Assembly (NCBI GenBank): GCA_016865035.1
Contig: CP018227.1
Location: 3,253,501-3,317,500, forward strand
Reading direction: 5' to 3'
Length of the DNA stretch: 64,000 bases
Source of the DNA: Kordiimonadales bacterium IMCC3096
GTDB lineage: Bacteria > Pseudomonadota > Alphaproteobacteria > Minwuiales > Minwuiaceae
Part shown: one piece after another, positions 48,558-57,164 of the stretch
Layout of the letters: each line of letters starts with the position of its first letter
How positions within the stretch are numbered: the stretch's first letter is position 1
Notes under the pieces: generated by a model
Told to the model about the DNA's origin: nothing
What the model saw: the letters and a program-made list of their open reading frames with translations, nothing else
The model's database searches: none
Position numbers and translations under genes: made by a program

Positions 48558-49271
48558 TCAGGCGGTCAGGCCATCGCGGCAATTGACGGCGATCTCCGCG
48601 ACGGAGGCGGCGTTCGACAGGGACAGGATCGTGAGAACGATCTGGGCCAGGTCGCCGGGAGGGATCATTTCCTCCTGCGGCACGCTCTCCACCTTCGCCG
48701 TCATGTCCGTCGCCACGTAGCCGGGGCACAGGGCGGTGCAGCGCACGCCGTCGTCCCAGCCCGCATGGCGGGTTGCGTGGGACAGGGCGACGGCGGCGAA
48801 CTTGGTCATCGAATAGCCGATACCACTGTCGTAGACGACCTTGCCCGCCAGCGAGGCGACATTGATGATGCGCCCGGCCCCGCAACGCCGCAGATGGGGC
48901 AATGCCTTCCGGGTCATCGACAGCGGCGCCTTGACGTTGATAGCCCACATGCGATCCAGATCCGCGTCGGAGCCCTCCTCAACGGAAATGCTCTCCAGAA
49001 TTCCCGCGTTGTTCACCAGACCGTCAATTCGCCCGAAGTGACCGACGGTGGCATCGATCCAGTCCTGATGCGTCTGCTGGTCCTGGGCCTCGTAGCGGCC
49101 AGTGATGACCCTGTCGGTATCCCAGCCGGTGATGAGGTCGCGAAAGGCTTCCGGCTTGCGCGCACCAAGACTGAGACTGAAGCCCGCATCGTAGAGTACG
49201 CGCGCGGCGGCAAGACCGATTCCCCGGTTGGCGCCGGAGATCATGACGACCCGTCCGTCAGGTTTCAGCAT
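48558..49271 (-). CDS. Short-chain dehydrogenase/reductase
   Basis: A 237-residue classical SDR: cofactor motif SGANRGIGLAAARVL, NNAGI structural motif (VNNAGIL), Ser in NVASLAGKV and catalytic YxxxK in GIGYSMTKFA. The Arg of LGARKPE after the second strand suggests NADP(H). The substrate is unknown. It follows the CmcJ-like gene by 33 bases on the same strand and is probably in the same operon. It converges with polA. Confidence 0.92.
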   Translation of the reverse strand: MLKPDGRVVMISGANRGIGLAAARVLYDAGFSLSLGARKPEAFRDLITGWDTDRVITGRYEAQDQQTHQDWIDATVGHFGRIDGLVNNAGILESISVEEGSDADLDRMWAINVKAPLSMTRKALPHLRRCGAGRIINVASLAGKVVYDSGIGYSMTKFAAVALSHATRHAGWDDGVRCTALCPGYVATDMTAKVESVPQEEMIPPGDLAQIVLTILSLSNAASVAEIAVNCRDGLTA

Positions 49272-49304
49272 GTGGATGTCACCTTCTTCCCGTGCGCGTG
49301 CCGG

Positions 49305-50294
49305 TCAGTCATAGAGGACCACGCATCGCACCTCGATGCTCCAGCGGTCGGGGGCATCGGGCCGGGTAGTCCGGTCCCGGAAGGCGCTGTGAAAGCTGAA
49401 GGTGCAGGGCTTGTCGGCTGCGTCGCCGGTCTTGCCCTCTGATCGGGCCAGTTCACCCGCTGAGTCCCACTGCTTGATCAGCAAGGCCTCGTCCCGCGTC
49501 AGCTTCGGGTAGAAGTACCAGCCATGGGTCTCGGCGTGTCTGGCGAAGTAGTTCTCTCCCACACGGTCCTTGTAGTGGATCTCGAAGACCACCAGGTCTT
49601 CCGGCCTGACCGTCGCGGCATCGCAGAGCGCCAGCGGATCGGTCTCGACAGGCTCCGCCACGATGTTGCGCCAGACATTGATGATGGCGAAACGCCCGTC
49701 CCTGATCGCATGCTCGGTCCTGTCGCGATCCAGAAGGGCCTGCCCCTTGGGCAGCAGGCTGCGGATGGTGTCGTTCGCGCCCGGCGGCCGCGTCAGGTCC
49801 CGCAGGCGCTGCGGGGCGCTGGTCAGGGTATAGTCGCCGTGCACCACGCGGGCCGGGCCCTGTACCTGCTGGCCACCGTCGATGCGCTTCCGGCTCTTCT
49901 TGCCGGTGGCGGAACGTACGTTGTGGTCGAAGGCCGCGACAACCGCCGCGCCCGTGGCCTGGCGCACGACTTCCTCGCAGTCCGGGTAGTAGTTCCGCAG
50001 CACGCTGTCGTGGCTGAAGAAGTCGAGATCGGGATCACGCAGCCGGTTCGCCTGCAGCTCGAAGCCATTGTGCAGCAGCGTGGGTTGCCGACCGGCGCCG
50101 AGCTGGCGGGCGTCCGTGACGGGCATGTCCGTCTCCACCAGGTCGACACCGATCCAGGCATTGTCGCTGCCGTCCAGATCGCGGCGCGTCAGAACCTTGC
50201 CGTTGCGATACAGCGAAGGCTCCGATGACCCGGCCATGTAGTTGAATGCCCCGGGACGCACTGCGGTTGTATCCAGTTCCATCGTCAATGCCAT
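49305..50294 (-). CDS. CmcJ/NvfI-like iron/2-oxoglutarate oxygenase-fold protein
   Basis: A 329-residue protein resembling the CmcJ (cephamycin)/NvfI and fungal desaturase-like family. Recognisable features are AFDHNVRS, VVHGDYTLTSAPQRLRDL, the INVWRNI...DPLALCDA segment, HAETHGWYFYPKLTRDEALLIKQWDS, and a C-terminal FHSAFRDRTTRPDAPDRWSIEVRCVVLYD. The His of FDHN, the His/Asp of VHGDY and the C-terminal Arg stretch could form an iron/co-substrate site. It is placed between the SDR and the broken GST, so a small secondary or xenobiotic pathway is possible. Confidence 0.75.
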   Translation of the reverse strand: MALTMELDTTAVRPGAFNYMAGSSEPSLYRNGKVLTRRDLDGSDNAWIGVDLVETDMPVTDARQLGAGRQPTLLHNGFELQANRLRDPDLDFFSHDSVLRNYYPDCEEVVRQATGAAVVAAFDHNVRSATGKKSRKRIDGGQQVQGPARVVHGDYTLTSAPQRLRDLTRPPGANDTIRSLLPKGQALLDRDRTEHAIRDGRFAIINVWRNIVAEPVETDPLALCDAATVRPEDLVVFEIHYKDRVGENYFARHAETHGWYFYPKLTRDEALLIKQWDSAGELARSEGKTGDAADKPCTFSFHSAFRDRTTRPDAPDRWSIEVRCVVLYD

Positions 50295-50341
50295 TCTCCG
50301 ATCAGGCTCCTCTGTTCCGGGCAGACCGCGTCCTTCCGCGA

Positions 50342-50986
50342 TCAGGCCGCGTCCGGCAGGGCGAAACCCTCACCGACATGCGTGTCCTGCCACCAGGGTG
50401 CGGTTTCCACCCGCTCCGTCATCCATTTGACCACATTGGCATGGCGATCAAGGGGCAGCCTCTGCCAGCCATGCAAGTGCATGGGCGCGGCCACCACCAC
50501 GTCTGCGATTGTCGGCTGATCGCCACAGACCCATGGGTTTTCGCCAAGCCGCGTGTTCAGGATTCCCGCCAGCTTGTGGAAGTTCTCCGCTTCCGCCTCC
50601 AGGACCGCCGGGTCGGTCTCCGCCCCCAGCAGCGGCTTCACGCAGTTCTCGACCAGATAGACATAGCAGCTCGGGAACCAGGCGCCGCATTCCCACAGCA
50701 GCCAGCGGTTCACGTCCGCACGGGTCTTGAGGTCGGTGGGATAGGCCTGCGCATTGCCCGACTTGTCGGCAGCATACTGTAGGATGGCGTTGGATTCCCA
50801 CAGCACCAGATCGCCGTCGCGCATGGCGGGGATCGACGCATTGGGGTTGATCGCCATGTACTCGGGGCTTTTCTGTTCGCCCTGGAATTAGTCGATCTTG
50901 GTCAGGCTGTAGTCGGTGCCTATCAGTTTCAGTCCGGCGAGTACCTTGAGGCAATTCACCGTGATCGGATCGGCAAGTATCTCCAT
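50342..50986 (-). pseudogene. Glutathione S-transferase family gene broken by an in-frame stop
   Basis: From ATG 50986 (GGAGG ribosome site) the frame reads MEILADPITVNCLKVLAGL...TKID, then TAA at 50888-50890 (codon 33), then FQGEQKSPEYMAINPNASIPAM without any frame change to the end. The usual family text at this place is ..DYF.GEQKSPEY.., so one Tyr codon has become TAA. The rest of the GST (ESNAILQYAADKSG, the helical domain with NPWVCGDQPTIADVVVAAPMHLHGW) is intact. A remnant starting at ATG 50857 would lack the glutathione-site strand. Read-through or a sequencing error cannot be excluded. Confidence 0.88.
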
Positions 50987-51113
50987 CATTTCCTCCTGTC
51001 ACGCACCGGCATTCAGGGAAGGGCGCCTGTGCCGGTGTCATTCCTTTTTGGGCTTCAAAAGCGTGAAGAACAGTTCATCATCGGTCCAACAGATGAAAAT
51101 GGTATCTGCCACA

Positions 51114-52061
51114 ATGAACCGTGATATTGCCCGACTGGACGTGCGACTGCTGCTGGCGTTCGAAGCCCTGCTGACGGAACGCAATGTCTCGCGCGCTGCC
51201 GAGCGACTGGGACTGACCCAGCAGGGCATGAGCGGGCAACTGTCGCGGATGCGGAGCCTCTTTGGCGATCCGCTGTTCGTGCGCTCCACCGGGGGTGTCG
51301 CGCCGACACCGCGCGCCGAGGAACTGGAGGGCGCTGTTCGCGCCGCCCTTGCCAGTCTGGAGCCGTTGGTATCGCCCGCCTTCTTCGAGCCCGCGAGCTT
51401 CGAGGGGACGGTGACGATAGCCGCCACGGACTATGCCCTGGCGCTGGTGATGCCGGGGTTGCTGGGGCGCCTGCGGGCCTCCGCGCCGGGATTGCGGATT
51501 GTTGTTCGTCCGGCTGATGCCGCGTCCCTGGAAACCGACATGCGGAAGGCACGGACCGAACTCGCCCTCACCGTGCCGCAGTTCGCGCCTTCGGGGCTGC
51601 ACGCGATGAAGCTGTTTGACGAACGCTACGTCGGTGTTGCCCGGGCAGGGCACCCGCTGGTCGCGTCCGGCAGGGTCTCGATCGATGCATTCTGTGACCA
51701 TTCGCATCTGCTGGTCGCCCCGTTCCGGGGGTACGCATCGGGACCAACCGACGACGCCCTGGCCGCGATCGGACGCAAGCGGAAGATTGCGCTGGTGGTT
51801 CCGGGCTTCTCGGTCGTTGGCGCGTTGCTGGAGCAGACCGATCTGATCGGCGCCATGCCGGAGCGGCTGATCCTCTCCATGTGGCGTGATCTCGTGCGTT
51901 TCGAACTGCCTGTCGCTGTGGAGGGCTTCCGCTGTGACATCTACTGGCCCCCGCGCCTGCACGAATCCCCGCCGCACCGTTGGCTGCGCAACGAGATCGT
52001 GGCGGCGGCAGCGGCGTTCGATACCGGGGCCGGATCAGGCAGCATACCGGGCGGTCACTGA
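51114..52061 (+). CDS. LysR family transcriptional regulator (NodD/LinR-like group)
   Basis: A 315-residue LTTR from ATG 51114 (ATG 51093 also open). The winged helix is RLDVRLLLAFEALLTERNVSRAAERLGLTQQGMSGQLSRMRSLFGDPLFVRSTGGVAPTPRAEEL, typical of the PBP2_Nod-like group, with an effector domain after residue ~90. It diverges from the broken GST/CmcJ-like/SDR genes, which are its probable targets. The ribosome site is weak. Confidence 0.9.
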   Translation: MNRDIARLDVRLLLAFEALLTERNVSRAAERLGLTQQGMSGQLSRMRSLFGDPLFVRSTGGVAPTPRAEELEGAVRAALASLEPLVSPAFFEPASFEGTVTIAATDYALALVMPGLLGRLRASAPGLRIVVRPADAASLETDMRKARTELALTVPQFAPSGLHAMKLFDERYVGVARAGHPLVASGRVSIDAFCDHSHLLVAPFRGYASGPTDDALAAIGRKRKIALVVPGFSVVGALLEQTDLIGAMPERLILSMWRDLVRFELPVAVEGFRCDIYWPPRLHESPPHRWLRNEIVAAAAAFDTGAGSGSIPGGH

Positions 52062-52074
52062 GACCACCCCGGTT

Positions 52075-52105
52075 GGCTGCCCCTGCATCATGCGCAGGGG
52101 CAGCC
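52075..52105. terminator. Hairpin between convergent lysR and metY genes
   Basis: GGCTGCCCCTGC and its exact complement GCAGGGGCAGCC enclose a 7-base loop, giving a 12-bp stem midway between the lysR stop (52061) and the metY stop (52122). It is followed by TTT on the plus strand only, so termination of lysR is more likely than of metY. Confidence 0.55.
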
Positions 52106-52121
52106 TTTCAGGTCGCGCGGA

Positions 52122-53414
52122 TCAGGCCTTGGCGAGTGCCTGTTCCAGGTCCGCCAGAATGTCGTCGATATGCTCGATACCGATCGACAGGCGGACGTAG
52201 CCGTCGGACACGCCGGAGGCCAGTTGCTCCTCCGCCGTTAGCTGCGAATGCGTCGTCGTCGCCGGGTGAATGGCCAGGCTGCGCGCATCGCCGATATTGG
52301 CCACGTGATAGAACAGTTCCAGCGCATTGATGAACGCAGAACCGGCCTCCTTGCCGCCCTTGATCTCGAAGCCCAACAGGCCTCCGAAACCGCGGTTCAG
52401 ATAGGTATCGGCCCGTACCTTCGCCTTGCCTTCGGCGAGTCCGGGGAAGATGACCTTTTCCACCTTCGGGTGGTTCTTCAGGAAGTCCGCGACGCGCACT
52501 GCGTTGTCGCAATGGGCACGCATGCGAAGCGGCAGTGTCTCCAGACCCTGAATGAACTGGAAGGCATTGAACGGGCTCATGGCCGCGCCGGTATCGCGCA
52601 GCAGGGTCACGCGGGCCTTCAGCACATAGGCAATCGGACCCAGCGGCCTGACGGCATCGACCCAGACCGCGCCGTGATAGCTCGGGTCGGGCGTGTGCAG
52701 CGCAGGCTGGCGTTCCGGTACCGCGTCCCAGTCGAAGTTGCCGCCGTCGACGATCAGGCCGCCGATGGAGGTGCCATGACCACCGATGTACTTGGTGGTG
52801 GAATAGACGATCACGGCAGCGCCGTGGTCGAACGGACGGCACAGGATCGGTGCCGCCGTATTGTCCACGATCAGCGGAATGCCCAGCGGGCGACCGATCT
52901 CCGCCACTTCGCGGATCGGGAACACGCTCAGCTTCGGGTTCGGCAGGGTTTCCGCATAGTAGGCGCGGGTGCGTTCATCCGTGGCGCGGGCAAAGGCCTC
53001 CGGGTCTTCCGGGTCCACGAAACGGACTTCGATGCCCTGGTCCTTCAGCGTGTTGGCAAACAGGTTCCATGTCCCGCCGTAGAGGTCGGTGGAGGAGACG
53101 ATGTTGTCGCCTGCGCGGGCCAGGTTCTGGATCGCCATGGCACTCGCTGCCTGACCGGAAGCAACGGCCAGCGCCGCGGCACCGCCCTCCAGCGCCGCGA
53201 CACGCTGTTCCAGCGCGTCACAGGTCGGGTTCATGATGCGGGTGTAGATGTTGCCGAGTTCCTTCAGCGCGAACAGGTTCGCCGCATGTTCGGTATGCTG
53301 GAACTGGTACGATGTGGTCTGATAGATCGGCACGGCAACGGCCCCGGTGGTCGGGTCGGCGCGGTGACCGGCATGCAGCACGATCGTTTCGGGATTCTTG
53401 GATGACAGGCTCAT
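52122..53414 (-). CDS. metY: O-acetylhomoserine sulfhydrylase / aminocarboxypropyltransferase
   Basis: A 430-residue PLP enzyme of the Cys/Met metabolism family that makes homocysteine (or methionine) from O-acetylhomoserine and a sulfur donor. Features are AVPIYQTTSYQF, NIYTRIMNPTCDALEQRVAALEGG, ASGQAASAMAIQNLA, the PLP Lys in YSTTKYIGGHGTSIGG and the ending SDGYVRLSIGIEHIDDILADLEQAL. The length and insertions fit MetY rather than MetB/MetC. It is under a SAM-II riboswitch, so high SAM should shut it down. Confidence 0.95.
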   Translation of the reverse strand: MSLSSKNPETIVLHAGHRADPTTGAVAVPIYQTTSYQFQHTEHAANLFALKELGNIYTRIMNPTCDALEQRVAALEGGAAALAVASGQAASAMAIQNLARAGDNIVSSTDLYGGTWNLFANTLKDQGIEVRFVDPEDPEAFARATDERTRAYYAETLPNPKLSVFPIREVAEIGRPLGIPLIVDNTAAPILCRPFDHGAAVIVYSTTKYIGGHGTSIGGLIVDGGNFDWDAVPERQPALHTPDPSYHGAVWVDAVRPLGPIAYVLKARVTLLRDTGAAMSPFNAFQFIQGLETLPLRMRAHCDNAVRVADFLKNHPKVEKVIFPGLAEGKAKVRADTYLNRGFGGLLGFEIKGGKEAGSAFINALELFYHVANIGDARSLAIHPATTTHSQLTAEEQLASGVSDGYVRLSIGIEHIDDILADLEQALAKA

Positions 53415-53417
53415 GGT

Positions 53418-53480
53418 CTTGCGTCCTCACGGCTTCGCATAATGCCAGCGGAGGCGGTGACATCCCGAACGGGACGCAAG
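53418..53480 (-). promoter_or_regulatory. Possible ribosome-site-sequestering helix between riboswitch and metY start
   Basis: CTTGCGTCC (plus 53472-53480, read on minus) lies just after the SAM-II element, and its perfect complement GGACGCAAG (plus 53418-53426) contains part of the GAGG ribosome site 10 bases before the metY ATG. A long helix closing over the leader would hide the start. A small hairpin CCCG-TT-CGGG lies inside. This is inference from complementarity only. Confidence 0.45.
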
Positions 53481-53483
53481 TAC

Positions 53484-53538
53484 ACCTCTTTAGCGGAATT
53501 TGTTTAACGCGCCCGCAAGCTGGCTCAAATCGGCGCGG
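53484..53538 (-). promoter_or_regulatory. SAM-II riboswitch upstream of metY
   Basis: On the minus strand the leader reads CGCGCC-GATTTGAGCCAG-CTTGCGG-GCGCG-TTAAACAAATTC-CGCTAAAGAGG. The P1 stem is CGCGCC/GGCGCG, the loop is GATTTGA, and the pseudoknot pairing of CGG with CCGCTAAAG matches the SAM-II (metA motif) consensus found before methionine genes in alphaproteobacteria. It is 70 bases upstream of the metY start. Confidence 0.9.
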
Positions 53539-53577
53539 TCGGGAAACTAGGGAAGATCAGTCAGAGCTGTCAAGCAT

Positions 53578-54138
53578 TCACGCGGCGAGGCGCAGGCTCT
53601 CCTCCAACCAGACGACATCGTCCGAATGAAAGGGCTTGAGTCCGAAGGTCATGCTGGACGAACGGAACAGGTTGGAAAACAGCAACATGTCCACATTGGT
53701 GCCGTCGGTCGCCAGGGGCAGCAGCAGTCGGTCCGTTTCCAGTTCGCGATCATCGGAGTACTGCATTGTCGTTCGGGAAAACACGGGCGTTCTTCCGACG
53801 ACGCATTCGGCATAGAGGCTTTCCAGAAGGGCCACAAGCTCACCTGACTTGACCTCGGTCAGCCAGCGGTTGGTCAAGTCCATGCCGGTGATGTGGTTCA
53901 TCTGGGTTCCGACCAGGCGATAGCGATAGCGGTAGTTGCCGCCGACTTCCTGCATCTCGTCGATCAGTCCGATATTCTTGAGCAGGCGCGGGAGATCAAG
54001 CGGGTTCACAGCCGAACGGGACGGCAACCGCCCACCGGCCTCAAGACCGCTCCAGTAGTCAAGCAAGGTCAGGTGTTGTGGTCGCAGGTGGCCTCTGTCC
54101 AGCACGATTGCGCCTTTCCTGTGCAAGCGAGGCATCAT
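53578..54138 (-). CDS. PAS_5-type PAS domain protein
   Basis: A 186-residue protein of the PAS_5 family typical of Rhodospirillales. The core reads LLDYWSGLEAGGRLPSRSAVNPLDLPRLLKNIGLIDEMQEVGGNYRYRYRLVGTQMNHITGMDLTNRWLTEV and the C-terminal half is ETDRLLLPLATDGTNVDMLLFSNLF. There is no effector domain, so it is a stand-alone sensor module of unknown ligand. Its stop is just upstream of the metY leader region on the same strand. Confidence 0.85.
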   Translation of the reverse strand: MMPRLHRKGAIVLDRGHLRPQHLTLLDYWSGLEAGGRLPSRSAVNPLDLPRLLKNIGLIDEMQEVGGNYRYRYRLVGTQMNHITGMDLTNRWLTEVKSGELVALLESLYAECVVGRTPVFSRTTMQYSDDRELETDRLLLPLATDGTNVDMLLFSNLFRSSSMTFGLKPFHSDDVVWLEESLRLAA

Positions 54139-54247
54139 CTCGCTTCAAATGCCAATTCGTTCCCTGACGAGTCCCTTCGCCGCCCGCCGAGACTGTTGGC
54201 CGCGACAATTGCAGCACGAAAATCCATCATGCGGCAATCAGGATGAT

Positions 54248-55864
54248 TCAGACGCCGATCGCGACGCCGTCATGACCGGGATCGGCGGCACCGTCGAAGC
54301 TGCCGTCCGGCCTGACCCTGATGCCATGCACTGCCGCAATGTCGAACGTCAGCGGATTGCGCATGACTTCGTAGCCATCGGCCTCCAGTTCGCGCTGCAC
54401 GAAGCGCGGGATCCGGTTGGTCACGTCGATGATGTCGGATGTCGCGGAGAACCTGGGTGCGGAGACCGCCTCTGTCATCGTCATGCCATGGTCGATGACG
54501 TTCAGGGTGGCCTGCATCACGCCCATGGCGATCTGGGTGCCGCCCGGTGCGCCAATGGCCAGCTCCAGCCTGTTGTCGCGGAATCCGAACGTGGGGCATA
54601 CGGAACTGAAGCGGGCCTTGCCCGGCGCGATCGACCCGGCCCGGCCCGGCCGTGGGTCGAAGACGGCCATGCAGCCGTTGTACATGAACCCCAGCCCGTC
54701 GGTGATCACGCCGGATGGCATGCCGAGGGAGTGGGTCATGGTGACCGCATTGCCCTGGGCATCGATGACGGCCACATGCGTCGTCTGTTTCGATTCCTCC
54801 ATGCCGATACGCTCGACATGATGCTTCTCTCCGGCCCTGATCCGCGCCGCGGCTTCCGCGGCATAGGCCTTGGAGGTCAGGCGTTCGATGGGCACATCGT
54901 AGAATGCGGGGTCGCCCACGTGGCCGTCCTTGTCGGCGGTCGCCACCTTCATTGCCTCCGCGACGACACGCAGGTACTCGACCGTGTTGTGACCGATCCC
55001 GGCGAGGTCGAAATTCTCCAGGATGTTCATCATCTCGGCCAGCATGATGCCGCCGCCGGGCGGCTGGTTGGTGGTCAGATGCCAGTCGCGGTAGTCGATC
55101 TCGATCGGCCGGTTGCGGGTGGACGTGTATTCAGCGAGGTCGTCGTAGCCCAGCAGCCCGCCATTGGCGGCAAAGTCCTCCGCGATGCGTTCCGCGATCT
55201 CGCCCTTGTAGAAGATGTCGGGACCGTGTCGGGCGATCAGGGAAAGTGTCCTGGCCAGGTCCGGATTGTTGACCCGGTCACCGACGCGCTTGGTCGTGCC
55301 GTCTCCCCTGAAATAGGCCTCACGCCCGGTGGCGGAGAACCGCAGGCGGTCCGTGACGTCGGCGCGACCGTAGCTGCTGCCGGAATCCCACCAGAACTGC
55401 ACATGCGGGCGGACGACGAAGCCTTCCTCCGCCTGCGCCACGGCGGGGGCGCAGATGTCGGCCCAGTCCATGGTGCCGAATTCGGTCACGGCCTCATGAT
55501 AGGCCTTCAGGCTGCCCGGTGTGGTGATCGCCTGGTAGCCGAGGTCGTTGACGAATCCCTCCAGCACGAAGCCGAAACCGTCCCGTGTCTCGCCGACGAT
55601 GATGTCTTCCCACATGTCCGGCGTGGCCTTCTTCGGGGTCTTGCCGTGGAAGTCGATGAAGGTCAGCACATCCCGGTCCGGCATGTAGACCTGGCAGGAA
55701 CCGAAACCGGCGATGCCGCACATCTGGGGGTCAACGACACCCTGGACCAGCGCCGCAGCCATTGCCGCATCGATGGCGTTGCCACCGCGTTTCAGGATCT
55801 CCGCCCCTGCCTCGGCAGCCTCCGGCTGTGCGGCAACGATCATGGATGTCGCTCTTGCGGCCAT
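54248..55864 (-). CDS. Gamma-glutamyltransferase family protein
   Basis: A 538-residue Ntn-hydrolase. The autocatalytic Thr is in MEESKQTTHVAVIDAQGNAVTMTHSLG (Thr starting the small subunit, about residue 364), followed by SVCPTFGFRDNRLELAIGAPGGTQI. The N-terminal large subunit has EAGAEILKRGGNAIDAAMAAALVQGVVDPQMCGIAGFG. No signal peptide is seen, unlike E. coli Ggt, so it may act in the cytosol. It cleaves gamma-glutamyl bonds or, in some relatives, cephalosporin side chains. Confidence 0.93.
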   Translation of the reverse strand: MAARATSMIVAAQPEAAEAGAEILKRGGNAIDAAMAAALVQGVVDPQMCGIAGFGSCQVYMPDRDVLTFIDFHGKTPKKATPDMWEDIIVGETRDGFGFVLEGFVNDLGYQAITTPGSLKAYHEAVTEFGTMDWADICAPAVAQAEEGFVVRPHVQFWWDSGSSYGRADVTDRLRFSATGREAYFRGDGTTKRVGDRVNNPDLARTLSLIARHGPDIFYKGEIAERIAEDFAANGGLLGYDDLAEYTSTRNRPIEIDYRDWHLTTNQPPGGGIMLAEMMNILENFDLAGIGHNTVEYLRVVAEAMKVATADKDGHVGDPAFYDVPIERLTSKAYAAEAAARIRAGEKHHVERIGMEESKQTTHVAVIDAQGNAVTMTHSLGMPSGVITDGLGFMYNGCMAVFDPRPGRAGSIAPGKARFSSVCPTFGFRDNRLELAIGAPGGTQIAMGVMQATLNVIDHGMTMTEAVSAPRFSATSDIIDVTNRIPRFVQRELEADGYEVMRNPLTFDIAAVHGIRVRPDGSFDGAADPGHDGVAIGV

Positions 55865-56026
55865 TGTCTTCCTCCCCCGTTATTTGCAGGGAAGCCAATC
55901 ACAAGCGCACTGCAACGACAAGCGCGGCAAACGCATTCCGGGCTGCGGGTCAAGTGGTCAGACGGGCAGGACCAGTGTCATTCCATCGCTTGCTCCCGAA
56001 CGAACCGTCTGGGTCATCACGCGGTG

Positions 56027-57079
56027 TCAGGGCATGGTGATGCTGCCCAGCAGTGCCTTCGCGCGCAGACCGGCAACACCCGTGGCGGCAACGATCTGGG
56101 GCAGGAGCATCCACTCCAGCGTCCAGGAAATGCCGGACCGTTCCTGTTCGTGGACCGCCGCCTGCTGCATGCCGCCGGACTGCACGGCGACGAATCGACT
56201 GAGCGTCACCAATGCCTCCGCATTGATCGGGTTCACCTTGTGCGGCATGGCGGAGGAGCCGCCGCCGCTGATCACCCGCAGCTCGCCGATCTCGTTCTGG
56301 GTCATCAGCGTCACGTCCAGGCCGATCTTGCCCAGCGCCGCGGTGACGGCCGCGCACCAGTTCGTCAGTGAGATCAGGCCCCGGCGGTTGGTCTGCCAGT
56401 GCCGCGCCGGGACCGGCAGGTCCAGTTCCCGCCCCAGCGCGGCCGCGACCCTGTGCCCAGCATCGCCCAGCTTGTCCAACGTGCCTGCGGCGCCGCCGCA
56501 TTGAAGCCGGAGGGCGGAAGTCCTGACCATCGCCAGATCCTCCAGGACTTCCCGCAGAGGCGTGATCCAACTCTCCAGCCGGTCCGCGTACCGGATCGCG
56601 ATGGCCTGCTGCATGCGGGTCCGGCCCATCAGCGGTTGCGCGCCATGGGCTGCCGAGAAGGTCTCCAGTGCCGCCAGAATGTCCCCCAGACGGTCCTCCA
56701 GAATATCCAGGCAGGGACCAAGGCGGAGCACCAGCGCGGTATCGATCACGTCCTGCGAAGTGCTGCCGAAATGCAGGAAAGTGCGGTGGGGTTCGGAGAC
56801 GGCGGCGCGAAGCTGGCTGACCAGTGCCGGCACGATCAGCCCGTCACGGGCGCTCGCCTGAGCCAGGGCCGGCATGTCGGGGCTGAACCCGTTGATCAGC
56901 CCGACGATCTCCGTGACCGCCGCTTCGGGAATGACGCCACATGCCCCTTCGGCGCGGGCCAGCGCGGCCTCGAACCGCAACATGGCCGCGATCTCGGCTT
57001 CGGGCGTGAACCATGCGTCGATATCCGGGTCGCCGAGCAGGCCCGCCAGCAGGGGATGATCAAGTGCGCTGATGGCCAA
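56027..57079 (-). CDS. pcaB: Adenylosuccinate-lyase/fumarase superfamily lyase, 3-carboxymuconate cycloisomerase-like
   Basis: A 350-residue lyase. The start is TTG at 57079, 8 bases after AGGAGG, giving (M)AISALDHPLLAGLLGDPDIDAWF, the usual N-terminus of PcaB. ATG or GTG codons further upstream overlap the divergent exonuclease. Signature GSSAMPHKVNPINAEALVTLSR and the second catalytic region HFGSTSQDVIDTALVLRLG are present. PcaB cyclises carboxymuconate in protocatechuate breakdown, but no other pca gene is in view, so the real substrate is uncertain. The C-terminal helical domain is short, as in the compact members. Confidence 0.87.
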   Translation of the reverse strand: MAISALDHPLLAGLLGDPDIDAWFTPEAEIAAMLRFEAALARAEGACGVIPEAAVTEIVGLINGFSPDMPALAQASARDGLIVPALVSQLRAAVSEPHRTFLHFGSTSQDVIDTALVLRLGPCLDILEDRLGDILAALETFSAAHGAQPLMGRTRMQQAIAIRYADRLESWITPLREVLEDLAMVRTSALRLQCGGAAGTLDKLGDAGHRVAAALGRELDLPVPARHWQTNRRGLISLTNWCAAVTAALGKIGLDVTLMTQNEIGELRVISGGGSSAMPHKVNPINAEALVTLSRFVAVQSGGMQQAAVHEQERSGISWTLEWMLLPQIVAATGVAGLRAKALLGSITMP

Positions 57080-57164
57080 GGAAGCGACCTCCTGTATCGT
57101 GGGAGCGGAAGCATGGCGCAGCCGGTTGGCTGGTGCAATCAACGCGGAGAGGGCAAGGACAGGC

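Noticed and set aside
54149-56371. A 740-residue open frame on the plus strand
   Set aside because: It is antisense to the gamma-glutamyltransferase gene, which has all its catalytic motifs.
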